Assembly: GCF_000420025.1 (NCBI RefSeq)
Contig: NZ_ATUD01000001.1
Coordinates: 124,001 to 188,000, forward strand
Direction: 5' to 3'
From: Patulibacter americanus DSM 16676
Lineage (GTDB): Bacteria > Actinomycetota > Thermoleophilia > Solirubrobacterales > Solirubrobacteraceae
Length of the DNA: 64,000 nucleotides
Position numbers and translations under genes: made by a program. Under the pieces are notes generated by a model. The model had not been told where the DNA came from, did no database searches, and saw nothing but the letters and a program-made list of their open reading frames with translations. Shown in pieces: positions 8,037 through 17,137 of the stretch. How positions within the stretch are numbered: position 1 is the first letter of the stretch; every line of letters begins with the position of its first letter.

Positions 8037-9521
8037 TCAGCGCTTCGAGCGCGTCGCCGCGGGCTGACCGCGCACCTGCTCGGGCGTGATCGGCCGCAGG
8101 CGCGGGTAGGTCGAGGACGAGCCGTTCACGACGAGCGGCTCCTGCGCGACGCACGGCGGCCCGCCGAGGCCCGGCGCGTCGAGCAGCCCCGTGAGCAGGC
8201 CGGAGGGGTTGCCCGTGTGGTCGCACGCGAAGGACGGGTTGCGGCCCGTGCCGGCCAGCTCGAGCTCGCCGGGCCGCGGGTACGGGCTGTAGCGGTTGTT
8301 CGGGTTGCGCTGGCGGGCACCCGAGATCGTCTCGCCGTTGATCGGCGCGGCGATGCGCAGGTAGGACCGCTGGACGCCCTTGGAGTCCGGCGCCGTCGCC
8401 TGCGTGGCGGCCCCCGCGTTGGCGAACGTCACCGCGACCTCGCGGCGGTAGAGCTTGAGGAACTGCGCGATCGGCAGGAGCTCCTCCGACGCCGGCTCGA
8501 GGCCGTCGGAGACGGGACCCACGGCGTCGAGGATCCGGCGCAGCGCGGGCATCCCGGTCTGCACCTGACCGAGCACCGGCCCGAGCTCCACGAGCGTGCG
8601 CTCGAGCTGCGGGGCGAGCACGCCGAGCTGCTGGAGCGCCGGGCGGACGAGCGGGGTGACGGGGCGCAGGTCGTCGATCGCCGGCTGGGCCGTCCGCGTC
8701 GTGACCGTCGCCGTGCGCATGAAGCGCCGCGTCTCCTGAAGGAACGTCGGCAGGACGCGCAGGGTCTCGCGCAGGTCCGGGGTGATCCGCGCCGTCGTCT
8801 CGAGGAGCTGGCGCCCGCCCTGGGTGATGCCCTGGATGGCGCCCTCGCGGCGGCCGATCGCGGCGAAGGTCGCCCCGAAGTCGCGGGTGCCGGACTGCAC
8901 CTCGGCGGACTGGCGGTTGAGGATGTTGAAGAGGTTGTCCGCGGAGTCGGCGGTCGGCGCGAGCTGCGCGATCGTCGTGTTGACGTCCTTGCCGCGGCCG
9001 TCCGTGGCCTTCGCGAACGAGGTGATCACGCGGCGCAGGTCGCGGCGGGTCGGCGCGTCGAACGCGTCGAGGATCTGGTCCAGCTCGACGGGATCCGTGA
9101 CCTGCTTGGCCGGGATCCTGCCGCCGTCGCGGATGAACGCCCCTCGCCGGATCGCGTCCTTGCGCGAGCCGAAGGAGAGCGCGACGAACGTCTCGCCGAT
9201 CAGGGTCTTCGTGCGGAGCGTCGCCTTCGTGTCCTTCGGCAGCGGCGCGTACTGCGGGTCGATCTTCATCAGCGCGCGGGCGCCTGTGGGGCTGCGCTCG
9301 ATCTTCGTGACCTTGCCGATCGTCACCCCGCTGACGCGCACGTCGGCGTAGCTGGCGAGCTGCGAGCCCTGACGAAAGACGGTGGTGACCTCGTACGGCT
9401 TCGCGCGGATCGGCACGGGACCGCCGAAGCTCGTCCACAGGAACAGCAGCAGCCCGAAGCAGGACAGCGCGAAGCCGACCATGATCGCGATCTGCAGGGG
9501 ATGCGGGCGGTTCTTGTTCAC
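8037..9521 (-). CDS. MCE-family protein, sixth gene of the mce operon
   Basis: 494-residue Mce (MlaD-domain) protein: short basic N-terminus, one membrane anchor (about 9-32, LQIAIMVGFALSCFGLLLFLW), MlaD domain (about 40-120, EVTTVFRQGSQLASYADVRVSGVTIGKVTKI), then a long helical region ending in an extracytoplasmic tail with Cys residues. Mce proteins form hexameric tunnels that carry lipids or sterols through the envelope. The GTG start at 9521 overlaps the previous gene's stop by 4 nt. The frame extends upstream without a Mce-like sequence, so this start is preferred. It ends at 8037, just before the shared terminator. Confidence 0.9.
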   Translation of the reverse strand: MNKNRPHPLQIAIMVGFALSCFGLLLFLWTSFGGPVPIRAKPYEVTTVFRQGSQLASYADVRVSGVTIGKVTKIERSPTGARALMKIDPQYAPLPKDTKATLRTKTLIGETFVALSFGSRKDAIRRGAFIRDGGRIPAKQVTDPVELDQILDAFDAPTRRDLRRVITSFAKATDGRGKDVNTTIAQLAPTADSADNLFNILNRQSAEVQSGTRDFGATFAAIGRREGAIQGITQGGRQLLETTARITPDLRETLRVLPTFLQETRRFMRTATVTTRTAQPAIDDLRPVTPLVRPALQQLGVLAPQLERTLVELGPVLGQVQTGMPALRRILDAVGPVSDGLEPASEELLPIAQFLKLYRREVAVTFANAGAATQATAPDSKGVQRSYLRIAAPINGETISGARQRNPNNRYSPYPRPGELELAGTGRNPSFACDHTGNPSGLLTGLLDAPGLGGPPCVAQEPLVVNGSSSTYPRLRPITPEQVRGQPAATRSKR

Positions 9522-10789
9522 TTGCAGATCCGCAGTCCGCCGAGGAGGTCGGTGACCGGCCGCAAGAGGTCGATCCCGCTGAGGGAGCTGCAGGAGAGCA
9601 GCAGCTGTCCCCGCCACTGGGCGCCGTTGGCGTCCTGCGTGGAGAAGATCGAGTTCGTGTTGTGCGCGAACCACCCGATGTAGTACGAGTAGCCCTTCTG
9701 GGGCCCGGGCGGGTCGTAGCCCAGCACGTTCACGACGTGCTGGAGGACCTTCGCGCTGTCGTCGAGGTCGCGCAGCATCGGCCGCAGCGTGTTGACCGAC
9801 GTGCGGACGCTCGACAGCGGCCGGCGGCCCTCGACCGCGAGGCGGCGGACGGGGCGCAGGTAGCCGGGCAGGTCCCGCAGCAGCGGCTCGAACTCGGGCA
9901 GGGCGCGAGTCACATCCTTGATCGCCGGGCGCAGCGCCTTCGACGTGGGGTCGACCTCGTCGAAGAGGTCGCCCGTGTTCTCGATCGCCTCGTCCGTCAG
10001 CGCGAGCGTCGAGGGCAGGGCCGCGAGCGACTGCTTCAGCTCGCGGTCCCGCCCGGCGAGAGTGCGCAGGGTGACGGCGGCGCGGTCGAGCGTGTCGCCG
10101 ACGGCCTGGTCGTGGCGCCCGAGCGTGGTCGACAACCGGCCGAGGCGCGAGACGGTGTCCGACAGGGCCGCGCGGCGCGCGCTCAGCACGCCCAGGACCT
10201 CCGTCGTCTGGCGCGCCGTGGGCTCGCCGAGCCGGAGGATCTTCTGGAACGTCTTCGCGTTGCCCTTGAAGCCCGTGGACGTCGCCTGCAGCAGCTGCTG
10301 GAAGTACGCCCGCGTGTCGGCGTCCAGCGACTGCAGGACTTCGTCGAACTGCACCTGCGACGTGGACTGAATCTGCGGGAGCGTGCCGCCGTCCTTGACC
10401 TTCGGCTTGCGGGGCGAGCCGGGGTCCAGCTCGATCGTCATGTCCTGCAGGCCGGTGCGCGGGCGCAGCATGACGGTCGCGTCGCGGTGCACGGAGGGCA
10501 GCTTCTTGCGCTCGATGCGCATGGAGACCTTGGCGTGCCCGTCGACGAGCGTCACCCGGTTGATCTCGCCGACCGAGACACCGGCGACGGCGACGGCCTG
10601 TCCCTGCCCCGGCGTCACGGCCTGGGCGGAGGAGAAGTTCGCGTTGACCTCGTAGACGTCGTCCCACGGCAGCGGCAGGCGCTGCTTGTCCAGGATGTAG
10701 GAGCCCACCACGACGGAGCCGAGGACGGCCGCGACGATCACGATCACCGTCACCCACTGCTGGCGCAGCGCCATGCGGAGGGTCTTCAT
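9518..10789 (-). CDS. MCE-family protein, fifth gene of the mce operon
   Basis: 423 residues: a short MKTLRMALRQQW start, one anchor (about 13-33), MlaD domain (about 45-125; VYEVNANFSSAQAVTPGQGQAVAVAGVSVGEI), then a helical, coiled-coil-rich region and a Cys-containing tail (LLSCSSLSG...GGLRICK). The ATG at 10789 overlaps the upstream stop by 4 nt. Part of the same polycistronic unit; the likely role is lipid transport in a hetero-hexameric Mce tube. Confidence 0.9.
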   Translation of the reverse strand: MKTLRMALRQQWVTVIVIVAAVLGSVVVGSYILDKQRLPLPWDDVYEVNANFSSAQAVTPGQGQAVAVAGVSVGEINRVTLVDGHAKVSMRIERKKLPSVHRDATVMLRPRTGLQDMTIELDPGSPRKPKVKDGGTLPQIQSTSQVQFDEVLQSLDADTRAYFQQLLQATSTGFKGNAKTFQKILRLGEPTARQTTEVLGVLSARRAALSDTVSRLGRLSTTLGRHDQAVGDTLDRAAVTLRTLAGRDRELKQSLAALPSTLALTDEAIENTGDLFDEVDPTSKALRPAIKDVTRALPEFEPLLRDLPGYLRPVRRLAVEGRRPLSSVRTSVNTLRPMLRDLDDSAKVLQHVVNVLGYDPPGPQKGYSYYIGWFAHNTNSIFSTQDANGAQWRGQLLLSCSSLSGIDLLRPVTDLLGGLRICK

Positions 10790-12705
10790 CGCTCCGGCTC
10801 CCCCGACATCGCGGCCGAGGCGGCGGCCGCGGCCCCGGGGTCGGCGCGGACCGACCCGCCGTCCGGCGCGGCGTCCTTCTTCGGCGCCGGCCGACTCTTC
10901 CTCGACGGCGCCGCCGGCTTCGGGGCCGCGTCCTTCTGACCCCGGCCGTCGGGCGCGGCCGCCTCCGCGCGAGCCCGGCGGGCCGCCTCGCGCTTCGCGG
11001 CGCCGTCCTTCGCCCGGTCGTCCTTCGCCCGCTCGTCCTGGGCCCGCTCGTCCTGCGCGGCGCCGTCCGTCGCGCTGTCGTCCTTCGCCGCGCCGTCGGC
11101 CGGGGCCGCGCCGCCGGCCGGGGCCGCGCCGCCGTCGGCGGCGGTGCGCTCCGGACCGAGCAGCGAGCGCAGCGTCTTCTCGATCTCGCTCAGGCGCCTG
11201 CCGCCCTCGTCGAGGCCCTGGACCGTCTCGATGCTCTGATCCGCGACGGCGGTCAGCGCGTCCTTGTCGACGTTCACGGAGCGGGTCGTGCCCTGGAACG
11301 GCTGCATGCGGGCGTCCAGGGACGGCACGGGCTGCGTCTCGCACGGCACGTCGGGGCGCAGCGGCGGGTAGGTCGTCGGGGTCGGGGTGGAGCCGACGGG
11401 CGGCTTCTCCGCCACGGCCTGCACCGCCCCGCCACCGTCGTTCGTCGTGATGAGCTGGTTGCCCAGGCCGAGCAGGTAGCGGACCCACGGGCCGTTGGCG
11501 TCGAAGTTCGTGGTCGACGCGCCAAGCCCGGTGAACGTGTCGCCGAGCTCCTCGTAGACCTTGAGGTTCGTCGTCAGGTCCCCGTCGGGCACGACGGAGT
11601 TGAGGATCGGCAGGATGTTGTCGCTCACGCACTTCGCGACGGGCCGCAGGTCGTCGGCGAGGGTGCCGAGCGGATCGGCGACGGCGCTGAGCGCGCCGAG
11701 CGTCGGCCGCAGCTCGGCCGTCAGGCCCTGCACGTCGCGGGACTCCGCGAGCGAGAGCAACGAGCGCAGGCCGGGGTTGGCGACATCGAGGAACTGCGGC
11801 AGCCGGCGCACGAGCGGGCGGGCGTCGCGGACGAGCGCCCGGGCCTCCGGGATGCCGTCGATGATGCGCGTGAGCTGCGGCATCAGGCTGCGCGTCGTCG
11901 TGTCGAGCGCGACGATGGAGGAGCGCAGGTCGGACTGCGCCTCGGCGAACGTGTCGAACGTCCGGCGCCCCTGGCGGATCGTCCCGCGCAGCCCGTTCTC
12001 GTGGACCTGCAGGTTCTGGAGGACGCCGCCGGCCTCGCGCACCACCGTGGCGAGGTCGCCGTCCGTGTTGCCGCGCACGGCCTCGGAGACCGTGGTGATC
12101 TCCGTCAGCGCGGGCGGTGCCGCCTTCAGCAGGCGGTTGAAGGCCTTCGCGCCCCCGCCCTGCAGCCCCTGACCGAACGCCTTCAGCGTCTGCTGGAAGT
12201 TCTCGCGGGTCTCGGCGTCGAACGCGCTGAACACCTCGTCCGAGGCCACGGCGATCGTCACGGCCCCCGGCGGGATCGCCCGGTCGCCGAGCGGCTTCGC
12301 GTCGGGGGTCCCGGGCTGCACGTCGAGGAAGAAGTTGCCCTCGAGGAACAGGCGCGGGCGGATCTTGACCGTCGCGTCGCGCCGCAGGACGGGCGCGTTC
12401 TCCTTCAGGTCGACCGTGATCCGGGCGAGGCCCGGCCTGTCGGGCACCGTCTCGATGGCCTTGACCGAGCCGATGTCCACGCCGGCCACGCGGACCTTCG
12501 TGGCCTCGCCGACGCGCAGGGCGCCGGCGTCGCGTGCCAGCACCTGGAGCTGCGGCGGTCCGCCCCACGGCATCGGCCCGCCGAAGACGAGGTAGAGCGC
12601 GAGGAACGCGAGCAGCAGCGTGACGAGGCCCCAGCGGACGTTCTGCCAGACGATCTGCTTGTAGGACTTGTGCCGGACGCGCCGGCGGCGGCCGAAGAGG
12701 CTCAT
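10786..12705 (-). CDS. MCE-family protein with long Lys/Asp/Ala-rich tail, fourth gene of the mce operon
   Basis: At 639 residues, the longest of the six. Basic N-terminus, anchor (about 24-46, GLVTLLLAFLALYLVFG), MlaD domain (about 52-130; VLARDAGALRVGEATKVRVAGVDIGSVKAIETV), helical region, then about 110 C-terminal residues (about 530-639) of low complexity. That tail holds imperfect repeats built on AQDERA and KDDRAKDGAAK, and tandem GC-rich repeats in the DNA near 10985-11140. Long Pro- or charge-rich tails occur on some Mce proteins and may cross the cell wall. Start ATG at 12705, overlapping the upstream stop by 4 nt. Confidence 0.9.
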   Translation of the reverse strand: MSLFGRRRRVRHKSYKQIVWQNVRWGLVTLLLAFLALYLVFGGPMPWGGPPQLQVLARDAGALRVGEATKVRVAGVDIGSVKAIETVPDRPGLARITVDLKENAPVLRRDATVKIRPRLFLEGNFFLDVQPGTPDAKPLGDRAIPPGAVTIAVASDEVFSAFDAETRENFQQTLKAFGQGLQGGGAKAFNRLLKAAPPALTEITTVSEAVRGNTDGDLATVVREAGGVLQNLQVHENGLRGTIRQGRRTFDTFAEAQSDLRSSIVALDTTTRSLMPQLTRIIDGIPEARALVRDARPLVRRLPQFLDVANPGLRSLLSLAESRDVQGLTAELRPTLGALSAVADPLGTLADDLRPVAKCVSDNILPILNSVVPDGDLTTNLKVYEELGDTFTGLGASTTNFDANGPWVRYLLGLGNQLITTNDGGGAVQAVAEKPPVGSTPTPTTYPPLRPDVPCETQPVPSLDARMQPFQGTTRSVNVDKDALTAVADQSIETVQGLDEGGRRLSEIEKTLRSLLGPERTAADGGAAPAGGAAPADGAAKDDSATDGAAQDERAQDERAKDDRAKDGAAKREAARRARAEAAAPDGRGQKDAAPKPAAPSRKSRPAPKKDAAPDGGSVRADPGAAAAASAAMSGEPER

Positions 12706-14099
12706 CGGGGACCCTTCGGCGTGCCGGCGGGGGCGGACGTGCGCGGCAGCGCGCCCGAGCTCTGGCCCGGGACGCGGCCGATGACCTTGCCCGGCCGGAA
12801 CGGCTCGGTGCCGACCGCGCAGCCGCCGGCGCCGTTCGGGCCCAGGTCGTTGTCCGGGTACACCTGGTACTTCAGGTTCGGGTCGGCCTCGGGCGACCGC
12901 AGCGTCTGCGGCAGCGAGAGCACGAGCCCGATCCGCAGCCAGTTGCCGTTCTCGTCACCCGCGCTGCCGGCGCTCGTGGCGTTGCGGGCGAACAGTCCGA
13001 CGTAGTTGCACTTCGTCTGCTGGGGCGTGACGAGCTGGAGCGTCGGCACGAGCTCGGCCGCGATCGGCGGGATCATGGTCAGCGAGTCCTGCGTCGTCCG
13101 GCGCTGCAGCGCGGCGTCGACGGAGCGCAGGGTGCCCGTCGTCTCGACGCCCAGGACCGGGGCCTGCTGCAGGACGGGGATGCCGCGGACGGCGACGCGA
13201 TGCAGCGCGCGGACCGTCTCGGGCAGCTGCTCGACCCCAGGGCGCAGCTCCTGGGCCAGGTCGGCGGCGTCCCGCAGCACGGGCGCGACCTCGCGCGAGG
13301 CCTCGCGGATCTCCTGCTCCGTGCCCGGCGCCTGGCGGATGATGGACGCCAGGGACGGCGACTCCGCCGCCACGGCGTCGAGGGTGCGGCGCGCGCCCGT
13401 GATCAGGCGCCCGAGGTCCGGCGTCGACGGCAGGACCGCCTGCGTCGCGGCGTCGAGCCCCGTGACGAACTGCGCCAGCTCGGTGGTCGGGTCCGAGAGC
13501 GTCTTGAGGAACTGCGCCGAGGAGAGCAGGACGGGCGGGAACGCCACGATCGCCTCGTTCAGGTCGGCGCCGCGGCTGGCGACGCCGTTGGCCGACTCCT
13601 TCACGACCTGCCGGAACGACTTGCGGAGGTTCGCGTCGAACAGCCCCGTGACCTCGTCGAGGTCGACCGACGCGCTCGTCTGGTCCTCCCGGATGCGTCC
13701 GCCGCTGGCGAGCGTGCGCGAGCTGTTCCCCGGGGTCAGCTCGACGAACTTCGACCCGATGATGCTCTTCGGGCGGATGCGCAGCGTGGTGTCGGCCGGC
13801 AGCTCGCCGACGGCCTGGTCGAGCTTCATCTCGACCCGGGAGACGAAGCGGCCGCCGGGCTTCTTCACCGCGCTGATCTTCGAGACCTGGCCGACGCGCT
13901 TGCCGCCGATGCGGACGTCGACGCTCGTGGTCAGCTTCTTCGCGTCCCGGACCTCGGCCGTCAGGTCGTAGGTCGTGATGAACGGCAGGCCCTTGTTCGC
14001 GTTGTACGACAGGACCACCGCCACGAGGGCGATGAGGACGGTCGCGGCGCCGATCAGCACGGGGCTGCCGGCGAGCGACGAGCGGCGGCGCTTCTTCAT
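12702..14099 (-). CDS. MCE-family protein, third gene of the mce operon
   Basis: 465 residues: basic MKKRRRSSLAG start, anchor (about 13-32), MlaD domain (about 40-125; YDLTAEVRDAKKLTTSVDVRIGGKRVGQVSKI), helical region and a C-terminal tail with paired cysteines (QTKCNYVGLF; GAGGCAVGTEPF). The frame continues upstream, but the ATG at 14099 overlaps the previous stop (ATGA) and gives the typical N-terminus. Confidence 0.9.
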   Translation of the reverse strand: MKKRRRSSLAGSPVLIGAATVLIALVAVVLSYNANKGLPFITTYDLTAEVRDAKKLTTSVDVRIGGKRVGQVSKISAVKKPGGRFVSRVEMKLDQAVGELPADTTLRIRPKSIIGSKFVELTPGNSSRTLASGGRIREDQTSASVDLDEVTGLFDANLRKSFRQVVKESANGVASRGADLNEAIVAFPPVLLSSAQFLKTLSDPTTELAQFVTGLDAATQAVLPSTPDLGRLITGARRTLDAVAAESPSLASIIRQAPGTEQEIREASREVAPVLRDAADLAQELRPGVEQLPETVRALHRVAVRGIPVLQQAPVLGVETTGTLRSVDAALQRRTTQDSLTMIPPIAAELVPTLQLVTPQQTKCNYVGLFARNATSAGSAGDENGNWLRIGLVLSLPQTLRSPEADPNLKYQVYPDNDLGPNGAGGCAVGTEPFRPGKVIGRVPGQSSGALPRTSAPAGTPKGPR

Positions 14100-15547
14100 C
14101 GTCCGGCCTCCTTCGGGGCGGCGAGGAGCGGTAGGCCGGCGTCGTTCGCGGGCGCGGCGGGCGTCGCGGTGGGGGCGGCGTCCGGCGTCGCGCCCGTCGA
14201 GGCGTCGGCGGAGGAGCCGTCCGGTCCGGCCTTCCGCTCCTGCTCCTCGTCCGCCTCGGCCTGCGCCTTCGCACGCTTCCCGACGAGCCCCTGGTAGCTC
14301 TTGAGCTGCGTGGCGCTCAGCGCGTTGTCGCCCGTGGCCTCGGCCGAGAAGGTGGCCTCGCAGCCCTGCTGCGGCACGACCGCGGCCAGCAGGCACGGGG
14401 TCAGGATGAGGTTCGCGGGAACGTAGTGCGAGACCTCGTCCTTGCGGGCGGTCGCCATCACGACGTTGAACACGAACCGCGCCAGGTTCTCCGGGACGCC
14501 GTTGTCGCTCAGGCTGCGGTTGAGGTCGCCGGCCAGGGGGACGAGCGGCGTCAGCGACGCCACCGCGGTCTGCAGGCGGTCGAGCTCGGGCTGGGAGCGC
14601 TGGAGGATCGGCACGCCGATGTTCGCCGTGCGCGCGAGCTGCCGCAGCGCCGGACGGGCGGCGTCGGAGAGCGGGCCGAGGTCACCGGAGAGCGTGCGCA
14701 GCGCGGGCGACGCCTGCCGCAGCGAGACGAGCGTCGGGGTCACGTCGCCCGAGAGGTCGCGCAGAGACCGCAGCGCCGGCTCCATCTCCCGGAGCGTGGG
14801 AGGCAGGTCGCGGATCGCGCGGTCGAGCTGCACGCGGTAGTCCGAGGTCACCTTGAGCACGTCGGCGCTGGCCTCGAACGTGCCGGTGAGGTCGTCCTCG
14901 CGCTCATTGAGCTCCGTGAGGATCTCGTCGCTGGCCTCGACGATGCGCCCGAGCGCCTGACGGTCCTGGTTGAGGACCTCGAGGGTGCGCTTGGCGTACT
15001 TCAGCGTCGGGTTGGCCCGGCGGATCGTGTCGTCGAGCTCCTTGCCGCGGGTGGCCAGGCCGGCGCCGAACTCGTTCAGCAACAGCTGGAACCGCACGTT
15101 CGTGGGCTGGCCGAGCATCGCCACGACGAGGTCGAGGTCGACCGGGCTGCTCGTGTTCTCGATCGGCAGCGTCGGGGCGTCCTGCCCGCGGCGCTTCGCC
15201 AGCACGGGCGCGCTCGGCTTGCCCGGGTCGCACTCGACGTACTTCTCGCCGATGAGGGACTGCGGCAGGATCGTGCAGTCCGCGTCCTTGCGGAAGGGCG
15301 CGAAGTCGTTCTCGACCTCCATCGAGATCAGCGCCTTGCGGTCCTTCGTCAGCGTGACCTCGGCGACCGTGCCGACGGTGGCGCCCGCGACGCGCACGTC
15401 CTGCCCGGCGTTGACGAAGGACGCGTTGTCGAAGATCGCGTCGATCCGGGTCGTGCCGGACTCGACGCGGCCGTCGTCGCCCCCGCACCCGGCGAGCACG
15501 GCGGCGAGGACGCTCCCCGCCAGGAGGCTGCGGCGGACGGGCATCAC
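14096..15547 (-). CDS. MCE-family lipoprotein, second gene of the mce operon
   Basis: 483 residues. Unlike its neighbours it starts with a lipoprotein signal, SLLAGSVLAAVLAGCGGDDG: the lipobox LAGC predicts a lipidated Cys at about residue 21. The MlaD domain follows (about 35-115; IDAIFDNASFVNAGQDVRVAGATVGTV). In mycobacterial mce operons the lipoprotein (MceE/Lpr) is the fifth gene; here it is second. Start choice: GTG at 15547 gives the 4-nt overlap seen throughout the operon, while ATG at 15544 gives a 1-nt overlap; the two proteins differ by one residue. Confidence 0.9.
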   Translation of the reverse strand: MMPVRRSLLAGSVLAAVLAGCGGDDGRVESGTTRIDAIFDNASFVNAGQDVRVAGATVGTVAEVTLTKDRKALISMEVENDFAPFRKDADCTILPQSLIGEKYVECDPGKPSAPVLAKRRGQDAPTLPIENTSSPVDLDLVVAMLGQPTNVRFQLLLNEFGAGLATRGKELDDTIRRANPTLKYAKRTLEVLNQDRQALGRIVEASDEILTELNEREDDLTGTFEASADVLKVTSDYRVQLDRAIRDLPPTLREMEPALRSLRDLSGDVTPTLVSLRQASPALRTLSGDLGPLSDAARPALRQLARTANIGVPILQRSQPELDRLQTAVASLTPLVPLAGDLNRSLSDNGVPENLARFVFNVVMATARKDEVSHYVPANLILTPCLLAAVVPQQGCEATFSAEATGDNALSATQLKSYQGLVGKRAKAQAEADEEQERKAGPDGSSADASTGATPDAAPTATPAAPANDAGLPLLAAPKEAGR

Positions 15548-16926
15548 GGGGTCGCGTCCGCCTTGACCGCGTTGCGACCGCCGAGCGGGACCTGGTTCGG
15601 GTCGCAGCGACCGCTGTGGCCGGCCGGGTTCGGGTTCGACCCGTCCGGGTGGGTCTGGGCGCCGGCGCCCGGGCAGCGGTTCGTCATCCCGGTCTGCGGC
15701 GCCGAGAGGCCCGTGCCGAGGATCGGGGCGAGCGTGTCGAGCAGGCCGCCGAGGATCGGGCTCAGCAGGTCCGGCAGCGCGGTGGCGTTCAGCGTCGGGG
15801 CGATGCGGGCGTAGTGGCCGTTGGCGTCGTAGTAGCCGCCGGCCTTGCCGCCGAATCCGGTGAGCAGGCCAGAGGACAGGTCAGGGGCGTAGCGCCGGAT
15901 CTCCGTGAGGATCGGCGTGAGGCCGGTCAGCGCGCGGCCGATCTCGCCGAACGCGGGGACGACCTGGTTCGCGAGCCGCGGGGTGCGCCCCAGCGTGTCC
16001 GAGAGCGCGGGCAGGCTGGCCCGCACGTCGGTCAGGAGCGGGATGGACTGCCGGGTCAGCGGCTCGGCCAGGCGCAGCGTGCGCGCCAGGCGCGGCGCGA
16101 CCGGGCGCACCTCGCGCAGCAGCGGCCGGGCCTCGTCCAGCAGCACGCGGGTGCTCGCGAAGGTCGTGTTGGCGCGGCGGAGGAACTCGGGACCGCGCTG
16201 GATGGTCCGGCGCAGCGCCTCGCGCTCGGCGGCGGTCGCCTTGAGCGTGACCGCGGTGGACTCCAGGCCCCGCTCGATGTCGTCCGTGTTGTCGGCCAGC
16301 GTCGAGGAGACCGCGGCGGAGCTCGTGACGAGCCGCTGCAGCGCGGGCTCGTCGGACTGCAGCTCGTCGATGGTCTGTCGCGTCTGGGCCAGCGCGGGCG
16401 AGAGCCGCTCGAGCGTCTGGTTCGTCTCCTTCTCCGCCCCGGACAGCGCGCGGGCGCCGCCGCGGACCAGGGTCTGGAGGTAGCGGCGGCCCTTCTCGTC
16501 GATCGCGTTGAGGACCTGGTCGATGTCCGTCGCGGAGCGCGTGTCCGTCGCCTCGATGACCCCGCCCTCCTCGATCCGGGGCGCGTTGTTCGGCCCGGGC
16601 TCGAGGACGACGATGCGGTTGGCGATGCTCGAGAGCGCCGTGTTGCGGAGGATCGCCCGGGTGCCGCGGTGCAGCGGCCGGTAAGCCCGCTCGTCGATCT
16701 TCAGCACCATCTCGGCCTGGCCGTCGTCGGCGAGCCGGACCGCAGAGACCGTGCCGATGGTGGCGCCGCCGACGCGGACCTGGTTGCCCTTCACCGTCTG
16801 GCCGGCGTCCTCGAACCGCGCGACCACCGTGTAGGGGTCGGCGCGGCCGTTGTACAGCACGACGGCCGCCGCGACGGCGGCGACGAGCACGAGCACTGCG
16901 GCTATGCGTGGAAGCGATCTCTTCAC
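15544..16926 (-). CDS. MCE-family protein, first gene of the mce operon
   Basis: 460 residues from GTG at 16926: a VKRSLPRIAAVLVLVAAVA anchor, MlaD domain (about 30-110; YTVVARFEDAGQTVKGNQVRVGGATIGTVSAV), helical region and a Gly/Asn/Pro-rich tail with two cysteines. A GTG at 16962, 12 codons upstream, is also possible and has a purine-rich stretch in front. First gene of the operon: upstream lies divergent dcd, not the two YrbE/MlaE permease genes that normally open mce operons. The permease must be encoded elsewhere. Confidence 0.87.
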   Translation of the reverse strand: MKRSLPRIAAVLVLVAAVAAAVVLYNGRADPYTVVARFEDAGQTVKGNQVRVGGATIGTVSAVRLADDGQAEMVLKIDERAYRPLHRGTRAILRNTALSSIANRIVVLEPGPNNAPRIEEGGVIEATDTRSATDIDQVLNAIDEKGRRYLQTLVRGGARALSGAEKETNQTLERLSPALAQTRQTIDELQSDEPALQRLVTSSAAVSSTLADNTDDIERGLESTAVTLKATAAEREALRRTIQRGPEFLRRANTTFASTRVLLDEARPLLREVRPVAPRLARTLRLAEPLTRQSIPLLTDVRASLPALSDTLGRTPRLANQVVPAFGEIGRALTGLTPILTEIRRYAPDLSSGLLTGFGGKAGGYYDANGHYARIAPTLNATALPDLLSPILGGLLDTLAPILGTGLSAPQTGMTNRCPGAGAQTHPDGSNPNPAGHSGRCDPNQVPLGGRNAVKADATP

Positions 16927-17124
16927 AGAACAAGCGTGGACCGCGGGAGTGATCCTCCTCACGCTCCTGCCCCTCGGCGCGAGGAATATACGGTCCTGCT
17001 CGGCGGCGACGCAACTGGGAACACCGGCCCCGCAGGCCGTTTTCCGACCCGGAGTAGACCGGAACGGCGTGAACCGCTACGCATCCGTAGGTCCAGTGGG
17101 GGGCTGGACATGCGTCCGAAGGAC

Positions 17125-17130
17125 TAGTCT
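17125..17130 (+). promoter_or_regulatory. -10 element TAGTCT, leaderless type
   Basis: TAGTCT ends 7 nt before the dcd ATG at 17138. The 16963-17137 stretch between mce and dcd must hold both divergent promoters. Confidence 0.5.
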
Positions 17131-17137
17131 CAGCCCC

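Noticed and set aside
9518..12568. Apparent giant fusions of mce genes in single frames
   Set aside because: The upstream parts are out-of-frame shadows of the preceding mce gene; true starts overlap the preceding stops by 4 nt.
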